Program-made: the position numbers and the translations under genes
Shown here: positions 13,201 through 24,870 of the stretch, piece after piece
How the letters are laid out: every line of letters begins with the position of its first letter
Position numbering within the stretch: the first letter of the stretch is position 1
From: Xestospongia bergquistia
Lineage: Eukaryota; Porifera; Demospongiae; Haplosclerida; Petrosiidae
Reading direction: 5' to 3'
DNA: 64,000 nt
Assembly (NCBI GenBank): GCA_963965975.1
Contig: OZ014420.1
Location: forward strand, 1,638,001-1,702,000
The notes under the pieces: generated by a model
What the model saw: the letters and a program-made list of their open reading frames with translations, nothing else
Databases searched by the model: none
Told to the model about the DNA's origin: nothing

Positions 13201-15092
13201 GTTTGTACCACCAGGTTTTTTTACTCGTTTTATTACAACAATTGCAGAATCACCATTATGTGAGATCAACTTTGATAAAGGTGTATATCGCAATCAAATA
13301 AATATTGAATTTGGAGATCCACCAATAGATGAAGTAATTTTAAGTGAGCTACCTCATGCTATTCAAATTGATGTCCGTCGATATGCACCTGAAAGTGATA
13401 GTCTTGATAAGTTTACTCATGTCTGCCAAAAATTGTGTAGTTTAGTTAAGGAAGTAGCTAAAGATGTTGATAAATGTCTATTTACCTGTGATGATATTGT
13501 TGACAATAATGAGTCTGGCAAAGTATTCAAGGAAGTTCGATTTGTATGTGCTGCACCAGAGTGTCAGTCTACTTCAGGTTGTCATTATTTAAAGCACAAG
13601 AAAGGCCAGACCTGTGACCTATATCTACGTTGTAAAAACAGTGATGAGCATCGTGAAGTTTTACCTGAAGAAGGTTTCTGGTTTCCCAACAAGAGTACAG
13701 CATTGAAGGTAATTATTACTTGTATATGCACAAACATTTAATATTTTCGTGATTATAGAAAACTACCACATTGCAGCAAAAAGAGATGTTAGATATTAGC
13801 AAAAAGATTCCAAACCAAGAAAAATTATATGAGCTGGCTGCATGTTTGGAAATGACACAAAATTTAAATGTCATTCTTCAAGATCCTTCTAAGCAGAAAC
13901 GAGCTGGCTTTGAACTATTGTATGAGTGGGTGAATAATAAAGGAGGTATACGTAATGAAATGGAAAAAGTTCTACAAGAAATAGAATTACCACAACTTGC
14001 TGAAATGTAAGATATTTTTGTTATAACAAACAATAATAATTTCTTTTCAATCTAAATAAGGGTGAAGGAAAGTGAGTATGATCTTGAAAAGTTAAGCAAT
14101 AGGAAGAGTCCAAAAAAGGTTAGTAGTAAGACACTTCAGCTTTCTTTACTTACAGTTATTATACACAGGGTCACAGAAAACCATTGGCAAATCCAATTAA
14201 TATACCTCCTACTCATTATGAATCTGTCAGCTATGATTCTGGTATCCCTCAGTCTCCTGAATTAAAAATTACACCTAGAAGTTCTTTCATTTCTGATATT
14301 GATCTTATACGATGTACTCGTTATATTAATGGAAATGTATCACTTCTAGCTGGTTATCTTGGTATCAAATCTTCAACTTTGAAGGAGATTGAACATGACT
14401 ACAGAGAAGTAGAAACACAAGCATATTGGGTATTGAAGAAATGGCAAGAAACTACCTCAAGTGATGGTCATCAAGCTAATCTTCATGACACGCTGCGAGC
14501 ATTAGGATTTCACAAAGCTGTTGAAAGGTAACTTCGCTTATTAGACCAAATGTGTAATATATTACTGCTTTTTATTAGTTTGATGAAACCTGAACAGCCA
14601 CTATCAAGTGAAAGTCTGCCACTAACTGAAAGTCCACTATCAACTGAAAGTCTGCCACCAAGTGATAACCCGTTAGCAAATACAATTAGTATGCCTCCTG
14701 CTTGTTCTGAAACTAGTACCCTTCACTCTACACCCACAATCACACCCACAACTACTTTGATACGTAATGTTGATCTTTTACGATGTACTCGTCATATTCA
14801 TGGAAATATATCCATTCTTGCTGGCTCCCTTGGTATCTCTTCTGCAAATCTACAAGAGATAAAATGTGAGTATGAAGAAGTTGAGACGCAAGCTTATTGG
14901 GTACTGAAGAAATGGCAAAAAAACACGAGCAATGCTCATCAAGATGATCTTTATGATGTGCTGCAAACTTTAGGATTTCACAAAGCAGCTGAAAGGTATC
15001 TTTGCTTATTATATGTGTAATATATAATTGTTTTCATTAGTTTGATGAACCCTGAATTGCCACCATCAAATGAAAGTCCACCACCAAGTTAA
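6447..15092 (+). CDS. Gene B: ROC-COR GTPase with three Death-like domains and a single-codon exon array
   Basis: Complete paralogue of gene A. Start exon 6432-6467 (ATG at 6447, MAKRQED, A at -3, phase 0 end). Eleven candidate 3-nt exons lie between 8402 and 10915 (separate entry). Then exons 11302-11326 (AKRINAME), 11664-13708, 13759-14006, 14061-14118, 14169-14527, 14579-14995 and 15041-15092, with stop TAA at 15090. All phases close. The protein is 1,074 residues without the array and up to 1,085 with intact units only. ROC: P-loop GAAGVGKTSFKRSL, WDCGGQP, THGDKL. COR-like: KIPSDVVPKVLLFYHDLGV. The tail has three Death-like modules (13759, 14169 and 14579 exons), one more than gene A. The last two are near duplicates joined by a Ser/Pro-rich linker (SESLPLTESPLSTESLPP). 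The ROC-COR exon is nearly collinear with gene A, so the duplication is recent or homogenised. Inference: cytosolic death/innate-immune signalling GTPase. Confidence 0.85.
8471..8813. repeat. Fold-back (MITE-like) insertion inside array 1
   Basis: The ends are inverted repeats (ATCAATATGATGTAA...CCAA against TTGG..TTACATCATATTGAT), and further inverted similarity lies inside. It accounts for the long gap between array units 8402 and 8991, so it probably inserted into an existing array. Confidence 0.65.
10239..10290. repeat. (AT)n microsatellite
   Basis: About 50 bp of pure AT dinucleotide inside the 10106-10656 interruption of array 1. It creates a meaningless Ile-Tyr open frame. Confidence 0.95.
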
Positions 15093-17165
15093 AGACCATG
15101 GAATACATTGTTCAGTGATTGAAATATTTTACAAATTAAAATAATTTTTAAAAATCGATTTTTTCTTTTCTTTTATCTGTTATATATATTTTTAGAACTA
15201 TATTGGACTCCTCTTATTTGTGACTAAGTATATTTTCTGTTTCTAAACCAGGCATTGTATAATTTGTGATTATAAAAGTTAGTCAAACTTTTATAATGAT
15301 TTGTTGAACTTCCTATCATAATATAACTCATTAATATAATTCACTGTTATTCGAGGTTTAAAAAATTTGATTAAAACTTCTAAACAACAACACAAATAAT
15401 GTTTTATCTATGGATATTACTTACATAAAATCATAAACTGTAGGGTAGCAGGACAAACATGTGAAACAAGACCATATTCATGCATTCATGACATTATAGA
15501 AATGGTGGTATAACAATCTCTACATATTAACCACACAGTAGAGTCTCACTAAGCATGTATACAAGGCCTTAAGATATGGCTACTATGAAAAGATTTTATA
15601 CTGTCATTCATGGTCTTGCTTGTACTACCATCCCTAGCTATATTTCAAAAACTTTTATATACTTGTTTGTGTTACTTTTTTAGAAATAACTCTTTCTATA
15701 GAGAAATTTTTATAGTCTGAATGCATGTGTATAAATATATATGTCAATAAATAACTTGAATAATTGAACCATTGATTAGAGAGTAAAAACTAAATTAGAC
15801 TCTACAATCTATTTATATTTGATTGAACTAACCATAGACTCTACAATCTATAAATATTTGATTGAACTAACCATAGACTCTACAATCTATAAATATTTGA
15901 TTGAACTAACCAAGCAAATACTCTGAAATACACATCGAGTCACAGATCCTGACTTTTTCCTTGAGATCACTAGAACGTTTAAGATTACGAAAAAGTTATC
16001 CTCTCCTTAACCAGAAAAATGTACCGATGTTGATCAAGAGATTAGGGGCCCTTATGAATAATAATTACGGTCTCGTCCACACCCACTATGAGTGGGCAAA
16101 AATGGCGTCTCTCGGGAATGCTGCTGTGAATCACTACCATCATTGTTAAAATACTTGAAATAAAACCTCATGTAAAAACATAGCTTTATGTGTAAGATTG
16201 ATGTTTAAAAGCCTTCTAGTTTTATAGTTATCATAACTATAACAAAAAGAAAAAAAGAACATAATGTTTTTTCTACATGCTATCCCTGCCTGATATTCAG
16301 GATATAATTAGTATTTTTAATAGTATATGATAGACACCTATGGGGGGCCAAATGAGTCAAAAAGCTATGATATGTAGTTTCTCTATATTAACGGTACACT
16401 TGCCCTTTCTTTACAAGCTCATAGACACAGTGTGAGAGCAGACCTTTCATAAACCAGTATAATTTAGACTGACAACTTAATAACTATTTCAGCAAAAGAA
16501 TGTACTGCATTGACAATAGTGACATTAGTGTGACATTAGTGACTTCTCTCAATCTATTTTTTATACCTCAAGATCATAGTTTTTGAATTGATTCTTTTTT
16601 CTGCAGTGACCAGGCCTTTTTGAAACTCTTTACATAAGACAATCATTATGATGAAGCTAAATCTTATATTATTTTTGACCTATAATTTGTGTGATGATAT
16701 CCAATAGCCTGGCAATAGGTATGCTAAATAGAGGTAAGTTTATGATCTGCTTCAGATTTATAGTTTCGATATGATTAGGTCTGGCAGAAAGAACCATGCC
16801 ATCTCTGTTATTCGGTTGAGCATGTGATTCTACACAAAACAATATGAAGTTATTAAAATGCCAGTACTAATTGAGGGAGGCTCTTCGTGGCAAGACTAAT
16901 GAATTGATTCTAATTTATTATGACTCTAAGCGAATGCTAACAAACAACTACGTGTCAAATTTGTGTAAAACAGCCACAGTCCAGTGAGTACATTACAAAG
17001 TTTAGACAAAAAAATTTGCTAAGTACACAAGATTAACACTCAACAACTATAATTATAGTTTCGCGTAACCAAATCTCCTCACGCGGAGGGAGGGGAGGGT
17101 CTAGCCACGTGAACTCAACACCCAGACCATTATATTCTAATTATCCAATCTTTGGTAATAAAATA
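15093..17165. other. Intergenic region between gene B and gene D
   Basis: No supported gene. A 39-bp tandem repeat (core CATAGACTCTACAATC) runs three times at 15794-15913. Near 16040-16130 is a locally GC-richer block with an ATGGCGTCTCTCGGG start-like context; the frame closes after 15 codons with no clear donor, so it is left unannotated. A GC-rich stretch (CACGCGGAGGGAGGGG) at about 17080-17100 probably marks the gene D promoter. Confidence 0.5.
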
Positions 17166-19836
17166 ATGAAGATCTTTATTAGCTACAATAGTTCAGTTGA
17201 GCAAGTCAATCAGTTTGCTAAAGACCTGAAGACAAAACTTCTTCAAGATGATGGTATTGACCAAGTCTTTATTTTTCAAGATATAGGAGACAATCCTACT
17301 GGTCGTGTATGGTCAGGAAATCTTGCGAGAGCAATAAAAGATTGTGATATCTTTATTGCTATTATCACAGAAAAGTATCTCAATTCTGACATATGCCATA
17401 GAGAGATTTCTTATGCTCGGGATACATTTAGAAAACCAGTCTTCCCAATTATTTTTGAAGATGGGAAGCCTAATTATGACAAGGGTGATAATGCTCTTGC
17501 TATACAAATGATAGTCCAACAAGTAAATTATATAACCTTTGAAACTACAAGTGTGGACAGTCCGAAATATGGTGATCTTTTAACGTCAATTAAACAAAAA
17601 GCTGTTGGTAAGTCTCTAGTAAGAAGTGACATCATAATTATCAGTCATTATTTGTAGGAGCTCAATGTGGTAATGATGAAACTGACAACAGATCTGTGCC
17701 AAGTAAGTGTTTCATGATTATTATTCCATTGAAGTTCAAAGATAAACAATTAATACAAGTAATTATAAATCCAATTGAAGCTGATCCAATACTTGAATTA
17801 TGATCATAACTTTCTAAATTTGGTTGCTTTTTGGCAATGTCATAATTTGTTACTTGTTGACTAGAATTGTGTATGGTAAAGATCCTTAAGGACCAATGAA
17901 AAGTTAAAAACAACATGCGTTTTTAAAAAGGAAGTGTTTCTTTGTGTATTATGACACTGATCCTCGCCCCCTAAACCAAAAATATTATATATCTATAAAT
18001 AGAACTGTTAATAATAGTAAATAATGTATCTAATATCAGAATATATTAAAAATTAAATATATCATTTATATTATCACAACTTCATTTTGTAGACAATCAA
18101 TCCGCCTGTTCCTGCATTAAATGGGCCATTATATTTTTAGTATTAATATTTGCAATAGCTACTGGTATTGTAATGAATCAAGGTAAATTAGGAAAATATG
18201 TATACTGTATTGTTTAGAAGTTATCTTAAGGTTGTTTTGAAGTGAATTAGAGATCTGAAGAGTTGTAGAAACTCAGTACATGGAATTTTTATTTCCTTAT
18301 GCACCATTAGTAACAACAGACCTAGTGGCCATTGTCAGGTTTTAATTTTATTCATTGCCTTTCATAGCTGAGAATGTAAATTGAAATGGGTCACCATTAT
18401 AATGATTATGTGCATACACTCACATCACCTTGTCCAAATAATCATGTAGAGCTAACTAGCACACTAATCATATAGCTAGCAAAAAATAGGACTATTTTGT
18501 TCATCTTAGGACCTCCTCACAATGAATCATCTAGTACTTCATCTATACCATCATGACATAGTACTTCTTTATTTAATTCAACAGTTACTGTCACTTCGCC
18601 TAATGTTCCTCTGTCATCACCGACATCAAAGCCACCTTGCAGTGAGTAGAATAGATTTAAAGTATTGTAATCACACCTTAAAGTAATGACTCTTGTACTG
18701 GTAACAGCCAGCAAACTTTGTTAATATATTGCTTACAATTCAACTAGAAAATACAATACAATTAATACAATGTGTCTTGAACTTTTATAGCAAAGTGATT
18801 ACGTAAGCAATCTTTCTCTTAAGTCACATTATTTCAGTAGCCTGTCAGATAAAAATCCACATCAAAAACAATATTTCTTTTAATACTGTATTATCTAAGA
18901 CTGTTGTCATAGATAATACAATAAAGGAAAGAATTGGATATGCACAGTTTATGCTTGAGTGACAATAGAATTCCTGTAATAAAATTTAATTAAATAGAGC
19001 CAAAATTAAATAGCAAAATAACCTTCAAGATGATACCTATCATATAGTTTCACTCATGATTAAGGTTAATTAAATTCATTGGTTGTTATCTGCCTCAGGA
19101 ATTACAGTTTGTGCAATTCAATTTCATTCATCACTTTCAATTGTCACATATAACAATAGAATAAAGAGAAATGACATACAAGCAGCATAGATACCATGTG
19201 GTCAAAAGCATTTATAGAACTGCCTTATACATAGAGCATGCCAGGTAGTAAAAATAATTAAGGTGCTAAGAGAAGATTGAACTTTTAATGTTAATGTGAT
19301 CACTGGTCCCAAATAGCATTTTTGTCAATGTTGTTTCCAATCCTTTTCATTTGTTCAATGGCCATTGCTATACGAAGTCAAACCCAGAAAACATCCTTTG
19401 TTGTTGTGGGTTGAGAAGCATTGCTAAATGCTACATAAATGGATAGATATATAGTTTCCCCGTACAACCATGACAATAATTAAACTTACAATTAATTGCT
19501 GTTTGACACATAATTAGCCAACATTCAAGTTACTAGTAGTTATATATATTCTTTTGAATTATAGATTCACATCCTAAATCTTCTCGTGAACTTGCCATTG
19601 CTCTAAAGGACCTTGTTCAATGGGAGCTCTTTGGTATTTATATTGGTATTAAACATGAAGAAATTGAGATAATTAATAGAGAGTGCAGGAATGATGGAGT
19701 GAGTAATTGCAAGATTAAATTATATGGCAATTGGTTGAGCTCTGACACTAATGCAACATGGCAGAAGGTGATTGATGCTTTAAAACAACTGAAATTGATT
19801 ACTATGGCAAGAGATATAGAAAAGATATATTGTTGA
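17166..19836 (+). CDS. Gene D: TIR - one transmembrane segment - linker - Death, with an in-frame TGA
   Basis: Exons 17166-17607, 17658-17702, 18093-18182, 18510-18641 and 19565-19836 join in phase 1 throughout. The start is the ATG of MKIFISYNSS, shared with genes E and F; the longer frame from 17109 begins with GTG and is not used. TIR domain about residues 1-145, with E80 in CHREISYA aligned to the catalytic Glu region of NAD-cleaving TIRs. Exon 3 encodes one hydrophobic segment (WAIIFLVLIFAIATGIVM). Exon 4 is a Ser/Thr/Pro linker containing TGA at 18554-18556 although the rest of the exon is open. Exon 5 is a Death-like domain (WELFGIYIGIKHEEIEIINR; KLYGNWLSSDTNATW) ending TGA at 19834. 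The protein is either a 207-residue TIR-TM form or the locus is a recent pseudogene. Known TIR and Death domains act in the cytosol, so one TM between them would be topologically odd. Confidence 0.7.
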
Positions 19837-20716
19837 AATGTAACAAATTTTTATACATAGACAGAAGAAATTTTGATGTATTTTTGTGACATTGATTAAT
19901 GATTTTTGTATGTCATTCTATTGTCATTTATAATAGTTTTATCATTTTTCTAACATTCCTTATCCATGTATGAAGCTATATGTTTTGATAGTCTTCCCTA
20001 ATAGCCTCACATATAGTGACTTGCATCCATTATAGTTTTAATTTACGAGTCATGCTTCAATAACTGTAATTTTATAGTAATGTACAAAAAGAACACCAAA
20101 AGAATGAAGGTGTGCTGTGTGTGGTGTGAGTCATGACTTAATCCAATAATAAAGTCAACTGTTATAATAACAGTTATCATGATTACAAACCACTAAAGTG
20201 TACATGTATATGTTATATGTATTATGTCAGGTACATGCTACAATGATATTATGATGCATCATATATGCTACACTCTATTTCTATTCATATTGACCTCAGT
20301 TAACTATATTGGTTAATGGTCATATCTTAACTTAAGATAAGTTTAATCACAATGATTTCACATACCATTCTCAAGGATGTCAACTAACATAGTCCAATAG
20401 AGTAATATATGACACATGTGGAGTTATTACAAAATTGATTTATAATAAGCACTTACTCTACCATACATGAATATGTAGCTTTTGTCAACCTGGGTCATTT
20501 GTTTGGCAGAAGGATATGGTTTTCATGTGATTAGATGTCTCAGTGTGGGAGCTCAGAGCTCCTGCTCACTATAAATCTATTGTGTCCTCTGTACTTGCAT
20601 ATGAAAGTAATAATTGCAAAAAATGAAATCATTACATATATGACAAAATGTACTTTTAATATTTAAAAACAATATAGCAACTTTCACCTTGTGAGAATGT
20701 ATCTTTCATAAATTAG

Positions 20717-20754
<38 letters not shown>

Positions 20755-21142
20755 AGACCAACAACTTTATAACTTTTACCATAAAAAAGCCTATTGTTTC
20801 TATATAGACATTAATCACTACTGGTTTCTACTTAATTATCAAATTTTTTGATTTATTTTATTTCCAATAACAAGTGAATAGTTTTCTCTTAACAATATAT
20901 ATATAACTGAGAAATTATGTGAAACTATCATTAATTTTTCAATCATGCTAACTATCAATTTGTGTGATTATATAGATATGCTAAAACGTCAGAATAATAA
21001 GTTTATTGTTAGCAGTTTCGTAATATAATTAACCCTTACGTCTTCACATACTACTTTAAATAAGAATAAGGTTAAAATTAACGAAGGGGCTGTTCTGGGA
21101 TCTTCTCTCCAATTATATCAAGCTTATACGTAGTTTTGTTTT
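19837..21142. other. Intergenic region between genes D and E
   Basis: No gene seen. An AT dinucleotide run lies at about 20717-20752. The 60 bases before gene E (CTGTTCTGGGATCTTCTCTCC) are less AT-rich and may hold its promoter. Confidence 0.6.
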
Positions 21143-23595
21143 ATGATGAAGATCTTCATTAGCTACAATAGTTCAGTTGAGCAAGTCAATCAGTTTGCTA
21201 AAGACCTGAAGACAAAACTTCAACGTGATGGTATTGATCAAGCATTTATTTTTCAAGATGTAGGAGACAATCCTACTGGTCGTGTATGGTCTGAAAATCT
21301 TGGGAGAGCAATAAAAGATTGTGATATCTTTATTGCTATTATCACACAAAAGTATCTCAATTCTGACATATGCCATAGAGAGATTTCTTATGCTCGTGAT
21401 ACATGTGGAAAACAAGTCTTCCCAATAGTCTTTAAAGATCACAAGCCTAATTATGACGAGGGTCAATATGCTCATGCTATACATATGATAGTCCAACAAG
21501 TAAATTATATAACCTTTGAAACTACAAGTGTGGACAGTCCGAAATATGGTGTCCTCCTAAAGTCACTCAAGTGTGGTAAGTCATTCATAGAAGGCATAGA
21601 ATGGCAGTATTAAAGCACTGTACTTTAATTAGAATTTAATACTATACCCTAGACCCTAAACTTAAATGTTAGATATCAAACATACTAATTTTACATTGAA
21701 GGATGGTGTTCCATTACTAGCACTCTAGATACTTCCTTTTAAGCAAATGTCTAAGAGTATAGCTCAATGTTTTTAGTGATAATAGATGAAATAATCTGTT
21801 TTTAATTCCACATGCAGGCCAGGAAGTATATATTATTTTGGAATGTCATGTAATATATACAGTGTAAATATACAGTCTGCAAGTTGTGATTAATGAACAC
21901 ACTCATCTTTATTATAATCTCATGAATATTATTTGTAGACAATCCTTCATCCTCTAACAGTGGAATAGCTAAGTTTATATTTGCTATAATTGGAGTAATT
22001 ATTGCTGTTGTCATTTATTTATGGTGGAATAAAGGTAAACAAAACTTAACATAGATCATTGTGTTACACAATTTATGTTTTACAGAGAGTCTGTCATATT
22101 CTCACTTTATTGTATCCACTTTGTTTATCATTTGTGGGATAATTGTTGCTATTTTTATATTTTATTACTCACAACAAAGTAAGGAAATAGACTACTTGAT
22201 ATTATTGTATTGTTATAGTTTAACAAATATAAATAATAATATTTGTTATAGAAACATCTCCATCTCCTACTTTACCTCCTGCACCAGCTGAGTCAACTGG
22301 TAGGTAGGATAATAAAAATCAATATTTGGTTAACTATTGTTTGGAGGTGACATTGGGGCTTAATGGATAAAACATAAATTTATAGACATTTTTGATTAAG
22401 GTTTTATAATTAATGTTAAAATTTGACATTATTCATTAACAAATTGAAATTTGACTGGTTAATTTGACAATTTTGCAAAAATGCCAAATTGTCAATCTTC
22501 CCATTGTATAATCTGATTCTCTTTTTATATTATGACCAATTTAATATCTTTTTCAAATGTTATCATTATTTATATAAATAATGTAGAAATGTCAGAATAT
22601 TAAGTATTTTTAAATATTTCTCTAGGTTCATCTTCTACTACACCCAGCAGGTCGATCGTAAAAGGTTAACAATTGTTATTAAACAAATTTTATTATTGAT
22701 TCCATAGTTTTGCATGATGTTAACAGTTAATGAGAAACATGAAATATCTATCTACTGATAAAGTTTTGATGGTTACAAACAAGAGGTATATATTTCATTG
22801 ATAGATAACTCATGTGTTTCTTATTAACATCAAAGACAATTATTTAGATTTCTTCTGAGTTATTACACTGATTGGTATGACTGAGTTGGTCCTGTGGCTC
22901 AAAACTCTTTATTTATTAAGCATAATATAGGAATGATCAGTCATTACTGAATTTATAATTTGGAGGGTTTTTCTGTACAATACACATGTTTCAATAACAA
23001 CATATTGATGCTGGCCTATCAAACTGTTTCAATATTGCATAGCAATAAACATTTGAAGTATTGACTGCTACCAATATAATGGCATTAAAGCCCTATTTCA
23101 GCTGTAGGTAGTATACATTGAGAATGCTAAATGTATGATATCAACAGTTTTTAACTTTATAGAGAGTACAGCCATTATGGTTATGCTATAATTTATGTTA
23201 TTGTAAAAGGGTCCTATCAATATATGCATACACTTTGATCAAGTTCTGTGACAATTACTACAATCTTTTTTTTATTAGATATCTTAAAGGAGGCTCCTGA
23301 ACCAGATGAATTACTCAATTTATTAGCTGATGTTGATGCTCAATGGTATGAAATTGGTTTGGTTTTAAAAATTCCTAAAAATGATTTGGAAAAAATTATT
23401 CCACAACAACTTCAGTTAGGTGGTGGTGGTAGTACCAAACTGAGGCAGGTGATAGATGAATGGGTAAAACGTGATGATAATAAATCCCCAGTCACTTGGG
23501 AGACAGTGATTTCTGCCTTTGAGGGTCCAGTGTTAAGAAATCGGAAAAAAGCTAATGAGATACGTCAACATCTGGGTCTTCCTAAAGGTCAGTAA
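21143..23595 (+). CDS. Gene E: TIR - two transmembrane segments - linker - Death
   Basis: Exons 21143-21575, 21939-22034, 22086-22178, 22252-22299, 22626-22664 and 23279-23595 are all phase 1; total 341 residues, stop TAA at 23593. The start could be either of two adjacent ATGs (21143 or 21146). TIR about residues 1-144 (MKIFISYN; YLNSDICHREISYA, Glu at 80). Exons 2 and 3 each encode one hydrophobic segment (FIFAIIGVIIAVVIYLWW; FIVSTLFIICGIIVAIFIF), predicting a hairpin with both ends in the cytosol. Two short linker exons (TSPSPTLPPAPAES; GSSSTTPSRSIVK) follow, then a Death domain (LLADVDAQWYEIGLVLKIP; SPVTWETVISAFEGPVL). The C-terminal KGQ is encoded without the intron found in gene F. Exon 1 joining directly to 21939 is inferred, since no small exon like the second exons of D and F fits the phase. 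Confidence 0.8.
22716..22832. repeat. Fold-back element in gene E intron
   Basis: Ends are inverted repeats (GATGTTAA...GAGAAACATGA against TCATGTGTTTCTTATTAACATC; inner ATATCTATC/GATAGATAA). A second copy lies at 36967-37065 in the PARP gene, where similarity continues about 80 bp to the right. Confidence 0.7.
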
Positions 23596-23869
23596 AATCT
23601 CTATTCAATTATGTACATAAGAATATGAACTACTGTTATATAAGTTGGACTTACTTTTATGACTCTACTTATCCTATATAGTGAAGATTTATGATTTCAT
23701 AATTTTATTCACAGATCATAACTTATTATAGGTACAGTTCGTCAATAAGCACAGATTTCACTTTGTCCTTGTAATGTGTCCAAGGAACAAGTTAAATTGC
23801 ACTTTCTTATGATTGCAACTAACAATGTTTGTCAATTAATTAGTAACTTACTTATATCAATTTAATTTT

Positions 23870-24870
23870 AATTTTAAGGCAGTACTTCAATGAATTGTAT
23901 TCCAAAGATGAGGTGGTACTATATACACATAATTTGTACATAGCCTCAACTGGTACGACATATATGGTGTATAGTACATGTTAATATCTTAATTAGGACA
24001 CCTGCATATTCTATGAATTTTGGCTATCCAAACTGAAGGTCGTCCTAGATTGTAATCTAATAACTTGAGGTGGTACTAGAAAAATACCATCAGTCATAGA
24101 GGTAGTCCTATCATTTACTATTTATTGAATATTAGTTTAAACAATAGTCTATTAAGCTCTCACCATTACGATCTTCATCAGCTATAACTGTGCAATTGAA
24201 GAAGTCAATAAGTTTGTGGCAAAACTAAAAGAGAAACTTAAGGAAGAACTTGGAGTCGAGCAAGTCTTTAATTTTCAATGTTCTACAGATAATAACATTT
24301 TCTTAGATGATTAATAAATTAGTACTATTCCATTAATTACATTTTTTGTTTAATTAATTGTGTAATTGATAATCCGGCATTGACAAAAGCTCATTGTTTC
24401 CTACATGGGACATACCCCTGGTAGTCAGTAATTCCTTTAAGTCAAGTTCATTTTAATTTTAAAACAATACTTCAATTAAGTTCCAAAGTTGAGGTATTAC
24501 TATATATATATCATGTGTATATATATGACCTCAACTCTCTATCAGACATCTAAAATCTCCTATGAATTTTGGCTATCAAAACTGAAGGTGGTCCTAGATT
24601 GTAATCTAATAACTTGAGGGGTTACTAGAAAAACACCATCTGTCATAGAGGTATAAAGTTCTACAATTCACCATATATTGAAACTTAGTTTGAGCAATAG
24701 TCCATTCAGCTCTGTGATTTCTTTCTCTCTCTCTCTAACAATGAAGATCTTCATCAGCTATAACAGTGAAGTCAATCAGTTTGTTGCAAAACTAAAAAAG
24801 AGACTCGAGGAACAGATTGTAGTTGAGCAAGTCTTTATATTTCAATGTCCAGAAGAAAATCCTGCTGGAG
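23870..24870 (+). repeat. Tandem duplication covering the start of gene F
   Basis: Two copies about 585 bp apart (starting near 23870 and 24455) share promoter-proximal sequence such as TCCTAGATTGTAATCTAAT and ATGAATTTTGGCTATC. Both continue into the beginning of a TIR coding region. The second copy is gene F; the first is the decayed fragment at 24165. Confidence 0.8.
24165..24314 (+). pseudogene. Truncated TIR fragment upstream of gene F
   Basis: Fifty codons match the N-terminus of gene F (IFISYN..., EEVNKFVAKLKEKL, GVEQVFNFQC). The start codon position reads ATT instead of ATG, the next codon encodes Thr, and the frame ends at TAA (24312-24314) before the TIR core is complete. It is the 5' relic of a tandem duplication. 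Confidence 0.75.

Noticed and set aside
15961-16149. Open frame with ATGGCGTCTCTCGGG start context
   Set aside because: It closes after 15 codons from the ATG with no clear donor or homologue; kept only as a note in the intergenic entry.
17109-17165. N-terminal extension of gene D
   Set aside because: It begins with GTG, and paralogues E and F start at the same internal MKIF methionine.
18554-18556. TGA in gene D as selenocysteine
   Set aside because: It lies in a Ser/Thr linker, not at a redox site, and no SECIS-like structure was recognised.
21819-21828. Small exon GCCAGGAA in gene E between the TIR and first membrane exon
   Set aside because: It would put the following exon out of phase; direct joining of 21575 to 21939 keeps phase 1.
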